Positions 1 to 8,226 are shown, numbered from the stretch's first letter. The stretch is 64,000 bases of DNA from Verrucomicrobiaceae bacterium UBA1938 (GCA_002336895.1 DDFC01000035.1:195741-259740); one strand, 5' to 3'. Notes: generated by a model from the letters alone, not told the origin. Numbers and translations are program-made.

Positions 1-1683
1 TTCTTTTTTCAGATTCGGATTCGGGACGGTCTGATAGCCGAAGGCCGTGTTGGTGATGGTGGCGTTCAGCTCTTCGCCGCTCGGATTGCGGAAGCCGTTC
101 GAATACTGAAAGTAGGCGCTGTGCTCGTCATCAATCTTGAAGAGGTAGGCCAGCTTTGGCGCGATGGCGAACTGCTGAAAGTCCTGCGGTGCCCTGCCTG
201 CGCTGGCGCTCAGATAGAGAGGATCCGAACTCGTGTCCACGTTGTAGAACTCGGCACGCAAGCCGGGTGTCAGGCGATGCCGCTGGTTTGTGCCCCAGGC
301 GATCTCATCCTGGAGATAAACGCCCACGCGGGAAGTGCGTGTGTCAGGCATGTCTTTCAGCGGATAGGTGTCCGGGGTGATGGTCTTGGTCTGGGTGCCG
401 GTGGTGAAGTTGTACTCCGTGGCATCGCGCACACGACGGGAGAAGGAGGTGACCATTTCGGTGCCGTAGGCCAGCGTGTGGTTCAGCGCGCCTGTTTTGA
501 ACGCCTTGGTGAAGTTGAAGTTGGCCCCGATGTGGTCCTGGCGGTACATGTAGTCGCGGATGCGCAGGCGATCCTGGAAGCTGGGGGTGATGCGATCACG
601 ATCTTCGACCTGGTGCTCCGGGGTTTCAGAGACCTGGCAATAGGCATTCCATGTCAGGTTGTCGAAGATCCAACCGAGGCCGCTGGCATCATACTTATGC
701 TCCAGGCTGAAACGCATGCGGCGGAGGTCGTCGCTCAGCAGCAGGGAGTTCACATTGTAATTCACTCCTGGAGCAGCGACCACGACACGGCGTGCGCTGT
801 AGAGGTCATTGTCGCTGGAGCGTTCGAGATACTCGCCCGTCAGCTCAAAACGATGACGTGCCGACGGTCTCCACACCATTTTGGAGAGCCAGTTGTTCAC
901 GTTGTAGTTGGTGGCGTCTGGCTGAATGCTGCCGCGATTGTCCACAGCATTGCCATCGCGCCTGGTGTAGTGGAACAGGAGCTCCACATTGCCCGCACGC
1001 TGCGCCATGCTGATCGTGTGGCCCCAGCTGTCATCCGTGCTGTCGTAGCGGGTGGTCAGGCGTGCCACGGAGTTTCTGCCAGAGGGAGACTGAGCCAGCA
1101 GGTCCTCGGGGTCGATGGTGGTGAAGGAAACCACGCCGGCAAGGGCGTCACTGCCATAAAGCGAGGAAGCGGCATTTTTGAGAACTTCCACCTGCTTGAG
1201 GGAATCCACGTCCACGTAATCTCGCCCTATATTGTAGGCACCGCCAAAGGTGAACTGATCCGCCTGCCGAATGCCGTCCATGGTCATGAGCACGCGGTTG
1301 CCATCCAGACCACGAATGTTGATGCTCTGAGTGCCAGCGCGTGAATTGGCGGCCGGCCCGGTGCCACCCACGCCGTAAGGAACGCTCACGCCCGGCTCGT
1401 AGCGTGCGTAATCACGCATGCTGGTGGCGAGGGTGAACACATTGGCGTCCTGATTGAGCACCGTGGTGGAGGCGGGAATATCCGCACCCGACTGTGCGCT
1501 GCGGCTTGCGACAATGACGACTTCAGGCAGCACATCACCGGCGGTGCTCACCAGCTTTGCTTCTTTTTTGGCCAGTTTCTGGATGTCCCGTTCGAGCCGG
1601 GGCTGATCCTGGGCCGCCAGTGGAAGGCCGCAGGCAAGCATGAACAACGAGAGTGTCTGTAATAACGCGTGAGGTGGTTTCAT
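1..1683 (-). CDS. TonB-dependent receptor, heme/hemoglobin-receptor-like (3' end outside window)
   Basis: The frame is open from the ATG at 1683 to the window edge, giving the first 561 residues; the rest of the barrel and the stop lie outside. Residues 1-22 form a signal peptide ending in ALA-type residues before QDQPRLE. A plug domain follows (about residues 60-170), with the motifs NIRGLDGNRV, MDGIRQADQF and SSLYGSDALAGVV. The rest looks like beta-barrel strands rich in aromatic residues (YLQDEIAWG, YFQYSNGFRNPS). The plug wording matches the TonB-dependent hemoglobin/transferrin/lactoferrin receptor family, so the protein probably brings heme or heme protein across the outer membrane using TonB energy. 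A HemS-like gene nearby supports heme. The substrate is inferred, and a siderophore is possible. A repeated motif lies 90 bases upstream. Confidence 0.85.
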   Translation of the reverse strand, partial: MKPPHALLQTLSLFMLACGLPLAAQDQPRLERDIQKLAKKEAKLVSTAGDVLPEVVIVASRSAQSGADIPASTTVLNQDANVFTLATSMRDYARYEPGVSVPYGVGGTGPAANSRAGTQSINIRGLDGNRVLMTMDGIRQADQFTFGGAYNIGRDYVDVDSLKQVEVLKNAASSLYGSDALAGVVSFTTIDPEDLLAQSPSGRNSVARLTTRYDSTDDSWGHTISMAQRAGNVELLFHYTRRDGNAVDNRGSIQPDATNYNVNNWLSKMVWRPSARHRFELTGEYLERSSDNDLYSARRVVVAAPGVNYNVNSLLLSDDLRRMRFSLEHKYDASGLGWIFDNLTWNAYCQVSETPEHQVEDRDRITPSFQDRLRIRDYMYRQDHIGANFNFTKAFKTGALNHTLAYGTEMVTSFSRRVRDATEYNFTTGTQTKTITPDTYPLKDMPDTRTSRVGVYLQDEIAWGTNQRHRLTPGLRAEFYNVDTSSDPLYLSASAGRAPQDFQQFAIAPKLAYLFKIDDEHSAYFQYSNGFRNPSGEELNATITNTAFGYQTVPNPNLKKE

Positions 1684-1772
1684 GAGGCCGCCGCTGTAAC
1701 TCGGCAGCGGCGTGCCACGCTTTGGCTGGAATGACCAAGAATGACGCTCGTTTGCGGTGAATGAAGCGACAG

Positions 1773-1799
1773 GTCATTTCGCCGTCATCATTTCACAAA
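1773..1799. promoter_or_regulatory. Repeated 27-base upstream motif, copy 1
   Basis: The sequence is GTCATTTCG, one variable base, CGTCA, two variable bases, ATTTCACAAA. A second copy at 4719-4745 matches at 24 of 27 positions. This copy lies 90 bases upstream of the TonB-receptor start. It includes most of a perfect inverted repeat at 1788-1802 (TCATTT, CAC, AAATGA) and a TCATTTC direct repeat spaced 14 bases apart. It is probably an operator shared by this iron/heme region. The protein that binds it is unknown. Confidence 0.5.
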
Positions 1800-1820
1800 T
1801 GAAGACAAACCGACCGCACC

Positions 1821-2117
1821 TCAGTCGGATGTGGAGGCGATGGCTGGACAGCGGAGCAGAAGCACATCCGCCTGCTCTGTGGCCACAAGACGCAACGGGC
1901 AGGAGGAGGGCACTCTCAGACGCTCGCCACAGCGGAGGCGAACCTCCGCGCCGTCCAGATACGCCGCAGCCTCGCCAAAAGTGATGACCACGGTGGTTTC
2001 ATCCGCAGCACAGGCCTCGAAGCATGGGCAACGGCGATCCAGGCCCAACAGGTGGGCCTGCACACAGTCATTGTAAAACAGACAGCGCTGTGGAGCCTCG
2101 GTGCAGAGACGTTTCAT
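1821..2117 (-). CDS. Small cysteine-rich hypothetical protein (98 aa)
   Basis: The N-terminal 40 residues contain five cysteines (LCTEA, RCLFYNDC, RCPCFEAC), which could bind a metal or form disulfides. The second half alternates hydrophobic and charged residues as a small beta-sandwich would. No signal peptide is visible and no family was recognised. It lies upstream of the TonB receptor on the same strand and its start overlaps the stop of another small ORF by four bases (ATGA), which suggests translational coupling. The 137-base gap to the receptor contains the repeated motif, so the receptor may have its own promoter. The frame is GC-rich and open on several strands here, so this gene is only moderately supported. 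Confidence 0.4.
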   Translation of the reverse strand: MKRLCTEAPQRCLFYNDCVQAHLLGLDRRCPCFEACAADETTVVITFGEAAAYLDGAEVRLRCGERLRVPSSCPLRLVATEQADVLLLRCPAIASTSD

Positions 2118-2308
2118 GGACGTGGCTGGGACAAAGGTGTGACCCGCGCTGCCATGGCGATTTTTTCCGCATGCGTGCGGGCTTTGCGACTGCGGCGGCG
2201 ACAGTCCTGAATACGACGCAGCAGTTCAGGATTCAGATCAGGGCGAAGGCCCAGGCGGGTGTGGAGGTTGGTGTATTGCATGGCAGCCAGTCCATAACTG
2301 CGGGCCAA
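2114..2308 (-). CDS. Very small basic hypothetical protein (64 aa)
   Basis: This short reading frame ends in a four-base ATGA overlap with the next small gene downstream on the same strand. Its product is basic, with a central helix-forming run (LNPELLRRIQDCRRRSRK) and no recognisable domain. The only support for a real gene is the overlap and its position at the head of the receptor-directed transcription unit. It could be a chance frame in GC-rich DNA, or the leader region between the divergent HemS-like gene and the receptor operon. Confidence 0.25.
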   Translation of the reverse strand: MARSYGLAAMQYTNLHTRLGLRPDLNPELLRRIQDCRRRSRKARTHAEKIAMAARVTPLSQPRP

Positions 2309-2419
2309 GCACCGGCGCTTTGGCCTGCTTGCTGAAGACTGCCGCTGGCTTGCGCAGCCGGGAGGCGCAGCACATTTGACCGTCAGGTTTCGTCAAAGCA
2401 ACGAAAGCGCGGAGCCACG

Positions 2420-3466
2420 ATGCGGGCATTAACCAACGCCACACACCCAGCCATGGACTCCGCACACTTTCCCCACCGCATCGCCTTCAGCTTCACGCCT
2501 GGCACCTTTGACATGGAACGCATGAATCCCTGGCTGTGGAGCCATGATGAGGACAGCGGCTCTGCCCATGCGCAACTGGATGCCTGCTGGACACGCCTGT
2601 TTCCAGCAATTGCACGGGTGGGCCTGCTCATGGCCTGCGCACCCGCAAATCCTGTGACGCTGGCAGTGGCGCTGAAAGCAGCGCGGTTTGAGCCGGTGCC
2701 GAATTCACCGGACTGGGTGTGTCTGGAGTCAGGCATGGAGCTATGCCCACCCAGCCTTGGCGGAGTGCTAGCCACACTGGAACCGCTGGAAGGCGAGCAG
2801 CAGACGGCGGCACTGCAATTCTTTGACCACAACGGCGAGGGCTGCCTGAAGCTGCTGGTCACGAACCGGAGCGACATCGCTGCGTTTGAAAATCTGGTGC
2901 GCCGCCACGCCATGCCGCAGCGCTTCATCCCCTTTGGTCCGACTGGTTCTGCTGCATCATTGGTATTGGGTGCAGAGCCGGACGTCCAGGCCGTGCGCAG
3001 TCTCTGGGGGGGACTGCGACGCACGCTGCCGACGAGCACCTTCCCAGGTCTGGAAGGCGTCTCGCGGCGGCGTGCGTTAGGTGCTGCCGGACCGCAGCAT
3101 GCCTGGCGGATACGGGAGACGGCCGTGATGCCGCTGATCCGCGCCATGACTCTGGCAGATGCTCCGTTGGGAATCGGCGCGCGGAATGCGGCTGTGTTTC
3201 TGCCTGCGAGCATCTACCCAACCCACTGGGCAGACTGCTGCTGCGGCACCACGTTTTTTGCAGGCAGCTCGCAATTGACGCTGCGGCACGAGCTCAGCCA
3301 CGCAGAAGCCTGGGTGACACGCTTTGAAGTGCGTGGCCGTGAGACGCTCTGCCTGGAACTCTACGACCATGCCGGGCAATTCAGCACCGGGCTGGGCCTG
3401 CGGCCGGAAGCCCTGCCGACGCACCACCGCCAATGGCACCACTGGCTGCGCGAGGCGGCGTGCTGA
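2420..3466 (+). CDS. HemS/ChuS-like hemin-handling protein (divergent)
   Basis: This 348-residue protein has the length and apparent two-lobed organisation of HemS/ChuS/HmuS hemin-handling proteins. These bind heme in the cytoplasm and in some species degrade it. The best match is around residues 130-160, where LQFFDHNGEGCLKLLVTN, SDIAAFENLVRRH resembles the family's FFD-x-G-x-A-x-HKVY and SDRAAFxxLV blocks. A similar pattern recurs near the C-terminus (LELYDHAGQF). A GGAG sequence at 2411-2414, five bases before the ATG, supports this start. The gene is divergent from the TonB receptor unit, as expected for a heme uptake locus. Similarity is weak outside the motif, and the family's usual heme-binding histidine could not be placed with certainty. 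Confidence 0.6.
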   Translation: MRALTNATHPAMDSAHFPHRIAFSFTPGTFDMERMNPWLWSHDEDSGSAHAQLDACWTRLFPAIARVGLLMACAPANPVTLAVALKAARFEPVPNSPDWVCLESGMELCPPSLGGVLATLEPLEGEQQTAALQFFDHNGEGCLKLLVTNRSDIAAFENLVRRHAMPQRFIPFGPTGSAASLVLGAEPDVQAVRSLWGGLRRTLPTSTFPGLEGVSRRRALGAAGPQHAWRIRETAVMPLIRAMTLADAPLGIGARNAAVFLPASIYPTHWADCCCGTTFFAGSSQLTLRHELSHAEAWVTRFEVRGRETLCLELYDHAGQFSTGLGLRPEALPTHHRQWHHWLREAAC

Positions 3467-3475
3467 AGCAGACTC

Positions 3476-4600
3476 CTACTTCATGGCACGATGCACCTGC
3501 TCCAATGCGAGCACGGTGTATGCGGTGACGAGCACGGGGTCGCTCTCCATCCAGCGGCCGGAGGCGGAATTGGCCCAGGAGCCGTCGACGTTCTGCAGGC
3601 TGATGAGCTTGCGGGACAGCTCTGTCGTCCAGTTCACGGCACCGGCTTTTGTCTTCAATTGATCGATGCCTGCGGTGGCCAGAGCCTTGGCCATGGTGTG
3701 GTAGTAGTAATACAGCCCCTCGGCTCCCATGCCGGGGTTTTCGTCCACGGTGTAGTTGGCCCCCAGCCATTCGAGAGCGGCCTTCATGCGTGGGTCCTCG
3801 GGGGTGAGTCCGGCGTAGATGAAGCTGAGCATGCCTGCATAGCTGATGCTGCCGTAGTAGCGCATCGGCACAGGGCCGCCGTCTTTTTTGCCACCGCGAG
3901 GAGCCTGCGGCACGGGCGTGTAGCCAAAGCCACCGATGTTGTTCTTGTCCTCGCCAGCCCAAGGCTGGTCATTCGTGGCCTTAAAATTCTGACAGCGGGA
4001 GACGAACTGGATGGCGGCATCCCAGTTGAGGTCATCCTGCTTTTCCACCGGCTTGCCAGTGTCCTGAAATAGCTTCTTGGAGTAATACAAAGCCTCCAAG
4101 GCAAAAGAGGTGTTGGAAAGGTCCGCGTGAGCACCACGCTGTGCACCACCGTAGCCGATGCCGCCATCGAAGGGATTGTCGGTCTTGCCTGGAGTGTCGG
4201 CGTCGTTTTGCTGATGCGCGACGAAGCGCCGGGCACGGCGGATGACTTCCTCATCCTCCGGCCGGGCGCGCAGCACCAGAGCCATGAGGCAGATGGCGGT
4301 GTTGTAATTGGCCCGCGCCTTGGTGTAGATGCCGCCGTCCGGCTGGACGTTCTTCAGGAGGAAAGCGTAGCCTTTCTGCAGTTCCTCCGATGCGCCTGCG
4401 CCTGCCGGATTCTGAATCAAGGCGGACAGCACGAGGGCGCTAAGCGCCGGGTCTTCTGATGTCACCCAATGTCCGTCCTGCGCGTCCTGGCGGGACTTGA
4501 GAAAATCGAGCCCTCGTGTGATGGCCTGCTGCACCTCCTGCCTGGTCTGGGCCGTGAGAGCACCGGCAAGCAGGAAAAAGACAATCGAGATCGTTTTCAT
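3476..4600 (-). CDS. Secreted prenyltransferase/squalene-oxidase-repeat protein
   Basis: The ATG at 4600 gives a clean signal peptide (MKTISIVFFLLAGALTAQT); starting at 4636 would add an unlikely N-terminal extension. The 374-residue product carries repeats of the alpha/alpha-toroid type found in prenyltransferases and squalene-hopene cyclases: LDFLKSRQDAQDGHW, YAFLLKNVQPDGGIY, LISLQNVDGSWAN, with an intervening NPFDGGIGYGG block. The cyclase DXDD acid motif was not seen, so this is probably not a terpene cyclase. Exported proteins of this fold are common in Planctomycetota and Verrucomicrobiota and their function is unknown. The gene ends ten bases from the HemS-like gene (convergent) and is divergent from the Kelch gene, sharing the motif-bearing region at 4601-4790. 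Confidence 0.7.
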   Translation of the reverse strand: MKTISIVFFLLAGALTAQTRQEVQQAITRGLDFLKSRQDAQDGHWVTSEDPALSALVLSALIQNPAGAGASEELQKGYAFLLKNVQPDGGIYTKARANYNTAICLMALVLRARPEDEEVIRRARRFVAHQQNDADTPGKTDNPFDGGIGYGGAQRGAHADLSNTSFALEALYYSKKLFQDTGKPVEKQDDLNWDAAIQFVSRCQNFKATNDQPWAGEDKNNIGGFGYTPVPQAPRGGKKDGGPVPMRYYGSISYAGMLSFIYAGLTPEDPRMKAALEWLGANYTVDENPGMGAEGLYYYYHTMAKALATAGIDQLKTKAGAVNWTTELSRKLISLQNVDGSWANSASGRWMESDPVLVTAYTVLALEQVHRAMK

Positions 4601-4718
4601 GGTGGGTGGCTGAAATTCCATCATTGTCTGCGCCATTCACAAGCCGGTTGTGGCAGAAAAAACTGACTCGGAACTGTTTTTGTCCATTTGCTGGCTATCT
4701 GGAACAATCAGCGCACAT

Positions 4719-4745
4719 GTCATTTCGACGTCAGTATTTCACAAA
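4719..4745. promoter_or_regulatory. Repeated 27-base upstream motif, copy 2
   Basis: This is the second copy of the motif at 1773-1799, differing at three positions. It lies between two divergent genes, 46 bases before the Kelch start (4791) and 119 bases before the toroid-protein start (4600). It has the same orientation relative to the toroid gene as copy 1 has to the TonB receptor. It retains the TTT-CAC-AAA core and the 14-base direct repeat spacing. This ties the two genes to the receptor as a possible regulon. Confidence 0.5.
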
Positions 4746-4790
4746 CCGACGCAAGCAGCGGCACGTAGCCGCTGTATCGCAGGTGTCCGC

Positions 4791-5807
4791 ATGAAAGCTC
4801 TTCCATTGATCTCCCTGCTGCTTGCCTTTTCCTCCCTGCTGGCGGCCAACGAAACTCCGCCGGAACTGCCGCTGCCTGTGGCGAGCTTTGGCGCCACCAG
4901 CACGCCAGACGGTGCGTTGTATTTCTATGGAGGCCACAGCGGCAAACGCCACAAGTACAACCGTGACGAAGTGCATGGAGATTTGTTTCGCTGGAAGCCG
5001 GGAGCAGAGATGTGGGAGCCACTGGCCAAGGACGAGCCAGCCCAAGGTGCCTCCTTGGTGACGGCCAAGAGTGGCGTGATCCGCATCGGCGGCATGGCGG
5101 CGCGCAATGCGAAGGGAGAGAAACAGGACCTGTGGTCGAGTGAGACTGCTGCGCGCTATGACGTAGCCAGCAAACAATGGGTGCCCCTGCCGAAACTGCC
5201 GCAGCGCCGCTCCAGTCATGACAGCATCGTCTGCGGCGACGTTCTCTACGTCATAGGCGGCTGGCGGATGGAGGGCGAGTCTGACTCTGTGTGGCATGAC
5301 ACCTATCTGACGCTCGATCTGACCAAGCCTGACGCGAACTGGGAAAGCCATCCGCAGCCGTTCAAACGCCGCGCCCTAGCGGTGCAGGCCATCGACTCCA
5401 AGGTGTATGCGATCGGCGGCATGACCGACGAGAACGAAACGACCAGCGCAGTCTCGGTGCTAGACACCAAGACCGGCGTCTGGAGTGATGGTCCGGCGCT
5501 GCCTGCGGGTAAGATCGGAGGCTTTGGTTTTGCAGCGGTGGCTCATGAGGGACGGTTGTTCGCCAGTGGTGTGACAGGCAGGCTGCTGGAACTGAGAGGT
5601 GACGCCTGGGTAGCCGTGGCAAAACTCGCCCATCCACGGTATTTTCATCGTCTGCTGAGCGGTGGAACTGGCAAGATCATCGCCATCGGCGGCGAAAGTG
5701 GGGAGGGCGTCAAAGCTGCTCCGGAGATCATCCCCGTCCCGTCAGTGGATTCGGCACCGCTGCCGGAAGAGCCCGCTCCTGCCAAACCAGCAGCCAAGCA
5801 GTCCTGA
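4791..5807 (+). CDS. Secreted Kelch-repeat protein
   Basis: The ATG at 4791 starts a signal peptide (MKALPLISLLLAFSSLLA). An earlier in-frame start at 4650 would run through the upstream motif and is rejected. The 338-residue product has about five Kelch blades marked by YFYGGHSG, VIRIGGMA, LYVIGGWR, VYAIGGMT and IIAIGGES, each followed by the W-x-x-L or Y-D pattern. It should fold as a periplasmic or surface beta-propeller. A Pro/Ala-rich tail follows. N-acetylneuraminate epimerases share this fold, but no catalytic residues were assigned. Its role is unknown; placement among iron/heme genes and the shared motif suggest a link to surface nutrient binding. Confidence 0.75.
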   Translation: MKALPLISLLLAFSSLLAANETPPELPLPVASFGATSTPDGALYFYGGHSGKRHKYNRDEVHGDLFRWKPGAEMWEPLAKDEPAQGASLVTAKSGVIRIGGMAARNAKGEKQDLWSSETAARYDVASKQWVPLPKLPQRRSSHDSIVCGDVLYVIGGWRMEGESDSVWHDTYLTLDLTKPDANWESHPQPFKRRALAVQAIDSKVYAIGGMTDENETTSAVSVLDTKTGVWSDGPALPAGKIGGFGFAAVAHEGRLFASGVTGRLLELRGDAWVAVAKLAHPRYFHRLLSGGTGKIIAIGGESGEGVKAAPEIIPVPSVDSAPLPEEPAPAKPAAKQS

Positions 5808-5817
5808 CGCAAAATTT

Positions 5818-5834
5818 AGCCTCTCAATCAGGCT
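5818..5834 (+). terminator. Possible weak terminator hairpin after the Kelch gene
   Basis: AGCCT, seven bases, AGGCT forms a five-base-pair stem 11 bases after the Kelch stop. It is followed by CCCTATTCTC rather than a clean T run, so termination is uncertain. Confidence 0.25.
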
Positions 5835-5882
5835 CCCTATTCTCGAAACCAAAACTAACGACGACAAAAACTTGCGATATAT

Positions 5883-5900
5883 TGAGATTGAGTTTCAATC
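5883..5900. promoter_or_regulatory. Inverted repeat before the AraC-type gene, Fur-box-like
   Basis: GATTGA-GTT-TCAATC at 5886-5900 is a perfect inverted repeat ending nine bases before the ATG at 5909. The overlapping 15 bases from 5883 (TGAGATT-G-AGTTTCA) match 10 of 14 specified positions of the Fur 7-1-7 consensus TGATAAT-N-ATTATCA. It may be a Fur site or an autoregulatory site. A protein bound here would block ribosome or polymerase access. The assignment is by eye only. Confidence 0.35.
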
Positions 5901-5908
5901 ACAACAAA

Positions 5909-6778
5909 ATGCCATCTACCGCACCTGAACCTCCATTCCGCTCATGGGTCACTGGACCTGAGCGGCTTGAGACGGACTGGCCAGGTGCCACGACGGCCAA
6001 TGCCCTGGTGGCTCATCTCAATTTCCGGGGTGAAGCCGAACTGAGCTGGGCGGATGGCAGCATCTGCATGGTAGCCCCATGCACCATCTGCTGGCTGCGC
6101 GCCAGCCCATCGGAGCTGCCGGTCGCCCGCCGCCTGGCCAGTCGCAGCAGGCATGAATGCCTCACACTGGTGTTTCCAGATGCCTGGCTGAGCAAGACTC
6201 TGGAAGGAGTCACCTCGCAGGTGGGAGATGTCTTTCGGCCGCTGATCGACGGCACTAGACACCACCTGCTGCTGCCCCTGACGGATGAGGATGAAGGCTG
6301 GGCACGTGGAGCCATGCCCCCGCACCTGTGCTCACAGGCCAGACAGCTGCTGGAATCGGCGCGGCTCACGGAGTTTTTCATCCATTCCGTCTTCCGCAGC
6401 GGCGCAGCCTCAGATGCAGGCACCGCCGTCAGCCGCACACTGCGCGCAGCTCAGGAGCGGGTGCAGCGGGTGAAGGATTTGGTGCTCATGCAGATCGATG
6501 CGCCCCCTTCCCTGGAGGAACTGGCCTCAGCAGTCGGCTGCAATCCGAGCTACCTCAGCCGCACTTTCACCCAGGTCGAAGGAGCCACGCTCTCGCAGTG
6601 GATGCGGCGGGTGCGCATCGAGCGCGCGGCAGCCCTCATCTCCAGCGGCAAGTGCAATGTCTCCGAAGCAGCACTGGAGGTGGGCTATCAAAGCTTCTCC
6701 CACTTCAGCCGCGCTTTTGCGCAGGAAAAGGGGGTGCCGCCGTCACAGTGGGTGCGCCGTTTGAGCAGCGGCAAATAG
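5909..6778 (+). CDS. AraC-family transcriptional regulator
   Basis: The ATG at 5909 is preferred over a TTG at 5882, which lies inside the inverted repeat. The product has 289 residues. The C-terminal 95 residues are a double helix-turn-helix AraC domain: LEELASAVGCNPSYLSRTF for the first unit, then SEAALEVGYQSFSHFSRAF followed by KGVPPSQW for the second. The N-terminal 170 residues are a sensing domain without a recognised ligand motif. Several AraC proteins beside TonB receptors (the PchR type) respond to iron chelates, so control of the neighbouring receptor is a plausible inference. An inverted repeat just upstream may mediate autoregulation or Fur control. Confidence 0.85.
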   Translation: MPSTAPEPPFRSWVTGPERLETDWPGATTANALVAHLNFRGEAELSWADGSICMVAPCTICWLRASPSELPVARRLASRSRHECLTLVFPDAWLSKTLEGVTSQVGDVFRPLIDGTRHHLLLPLTDEDEGWARGAMPPHLCSQARQLLESARLTEFFIHSVFRSGAASDAGTAVSRTLRAAQERVQRVKDLVLMQIDAPPSLEELASAVGCNPSYLSRTFTQVEGATLSQWMRRVRIERAAALISSGKCNVSEAALEVGYQSFSHFSRAFAQEKGVPPSQWVRRLSSGK

Positions 6779-6794
6779 GCACGGCACCAACGCC

Positions 6795-7463
6795 TTACTT
6801 GACCGTCCAATACAGCGAGGCGCTGTGGCTGGTGATACCGTAGGCGACGCCATTGAAGAAGCCCGAAAGCTCTTCCGAATAACGAGCGACGGAGAGGAGA
6901 TACTGGCCGGGCTTGGTCATGTCCGGCGCACGCACAAAGCCTTCGGCATCGGCCTGAAGCTTCTGCTCGCTGACCTTGGGGGAGAAGAACAGCAACTCGA
7001 CACCGCCGAGGGGTTTGCCTCGGAAATAGACCCGCGCCTCGCCCGGCTTGCCGGTGGGCACGATGTCCATCGTCATGGCGGGCGTGCCGGCACCCGCGCC
7101 CTCAGGCTGCCAGCGACAGTAGAAGATGGGGGCACGGGCGGGCTTGTCCTCATGCAGTTTGCGCACGGTGAACTGCGCCTGGACAAAGGCAGGACGGGGG
7201 CCATCGATTTTCCCGAGGAAGAAGTGATCCTTCTTTTTGACCACGTCGAGGAGCTGAGGCTGGCCTTTGTCATCCACCGTCCAGCCGGATACCTGGACAA
7301 AGGAATCCAGATGCCCCGGCGAGGTCTCGTATTCATCCCCCCACTGAGCAAAGCGCACCCCAAGACCGGCATGGTCAGGCAGCTCTTCGATCCAGAGGGA
7401 GTGAGCAGAAGCCGCCAGAGGCAAGAGGCCGAAAACTGTGAGGGCGATGAGTGAGCGGATCAT
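6795..7463 (-). CDS. DUF4198-type exported protein
   Basis: The 222-residue product begins with a signal peptide (MIRSLIALTVFGLLPLAASA) followed immediately by HSLWIEEL. This His-Ser-x-Trp start after cleavage is typical of DUF4198 proteins, which are periplasmic, often sit next to TonB receptors and have been linked to metal uptake. The rest is beta-rich, with a PMxxxIVP-type centre (AMTMDIVPTGKPGEARVYF) and a C-terminal GQYLLSVARY strand. It is convergent with the AraC-type gene, 16 bases apart. A role in metal or heme uptake is inferred from the family and the neighbours; no ligand residues were identified beyond the N-terminal histidine. Confidence 0.7.
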   Translation of the reverse strand: MIRSLIALTVFGLLPLAASAHSLWIEELPDHAGLGVRFAQWGDEYETSPGHLDSFVQVSGWTVDDKGQPQLLDVVKKKDHFFLGKIDGPRPAFVQAQFTVRKLHEDKPARAPIFYCRWQPEGAGAGTPAMTMDIVPTGKPGEARVYFRGKPLGGVELLFFSPKVSEQKLQADAEGFVRAPDMTKPGQYLLSVARYSEELSGFFNGVAYGITSHSASLYWTVK

Positions 7464-7732
7464 GGTCGGTCAGATGGTGGGGGTTGCGGTCACATCCCAC
7501 ATACATGGAATGCAGGAGGAATTCTTGCGGTCATTTGTCAGGAACTGGCGTTGTCTTGCACTGGAGGAGCGGCGCCTCTCAGCGCGGCTGATCTCATCAG
7601 ACACATTTTCCTCCAAATCATCATGCATCTGTGGCAGCATCTCCGCGCGACATGACTGACCCGGCCCGCGCTCTTCTCACAAACTGGGCAACCGGGAAAG
7701 TGATCCCCCTATCGCACAACCAGACGCCCCCC

Positions 7733-8185
7733 ATGAATATCGAAGGAATCAAAGGATGTTTCGAAAAGACTCACGGCTTGTTTTATTTTGCCCGGATGTG
7801 CTCCAAGATCCGGCTGCACGATCAGGGAAGGCTTCCAGCCGAATATCACGAGATGCTCGGGCAGGGATTTGATGGGCGGACATGCCGCTACCTGCGTGTC
7901 AGCCATGAAGATGTGAAAGCCCAGGTGCTCTCGGGAAAAACAGACAAGCAGGTGCTGGACTGGTGCTACGCAAACGGCCGCCAGCTGACCGACGAGGAGG
8001 TGCTGATTTATAACAGCTTCATGAGCAAACGCGGATGGCATGACGATGAAACGGACGAATTCATCCCCGAGATGATCAAACAGTACGGCCTGCCGGACAA
8101 CGGCACGGTTTTGACGGACTTTGACCTCATCGAGATGGACGAAGGCCGCTGGTATCCCGACATGTGGCGAGACGCCTGGAAATAG
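7733..8185 (+). CDS. DUF5069 domain protein
   Basis: The ATG at 7733 gives a 150-residue cytoplasmic protein. It shows the DUF5069 pattern: an early LFYFARMCSKIRLHDQGRL block, then DGRTCRYLRVSH and DKQVLDWCYANGRQLTDEEVLIYN. DUF5069 proteins are frequent in Verrucomicrobiota and Planctomycetota and have no known function. Longer in-frame starts near 7631 add residues unlike the family. The gene stands alone between the DUF4198 gene and comM on the opposite strand. The 269-base gap to its left contains no other convincing gene. Confidence 0.7.
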   Translation: MNIEGIKGCFEKTHGLFYFARMCSKIRLHDQGRLPAEYHEMLGQGFDGRTCRYLRVSHEDVKAQVLSGKTDKQVLDWCYANGRQLTDEEVLIYNSFMSKRGWHDDETDEFIPEMIKQYGLPDNGTVLTDFDLIEMDEGRWYPDMWRDAWK

Positions 8186-8226
8186 CCTGCATTACTGCAT
8201 CCTGGTCATGGAGACAGCGATTCACA

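Noticed and set aside
121..1344. Plus-strand open frame of 407 codons
   Set aside because: It is antisense to the TonB receptor; its product has no domain, whereas the minus-strand frame gives a signal peptide and plug motifs.
3476..4600. Squalene-hopene cyclase
   Set aside because: Only the toroid repeats are present; the protein is short, exported and lacks the DXDD catalytic motif.
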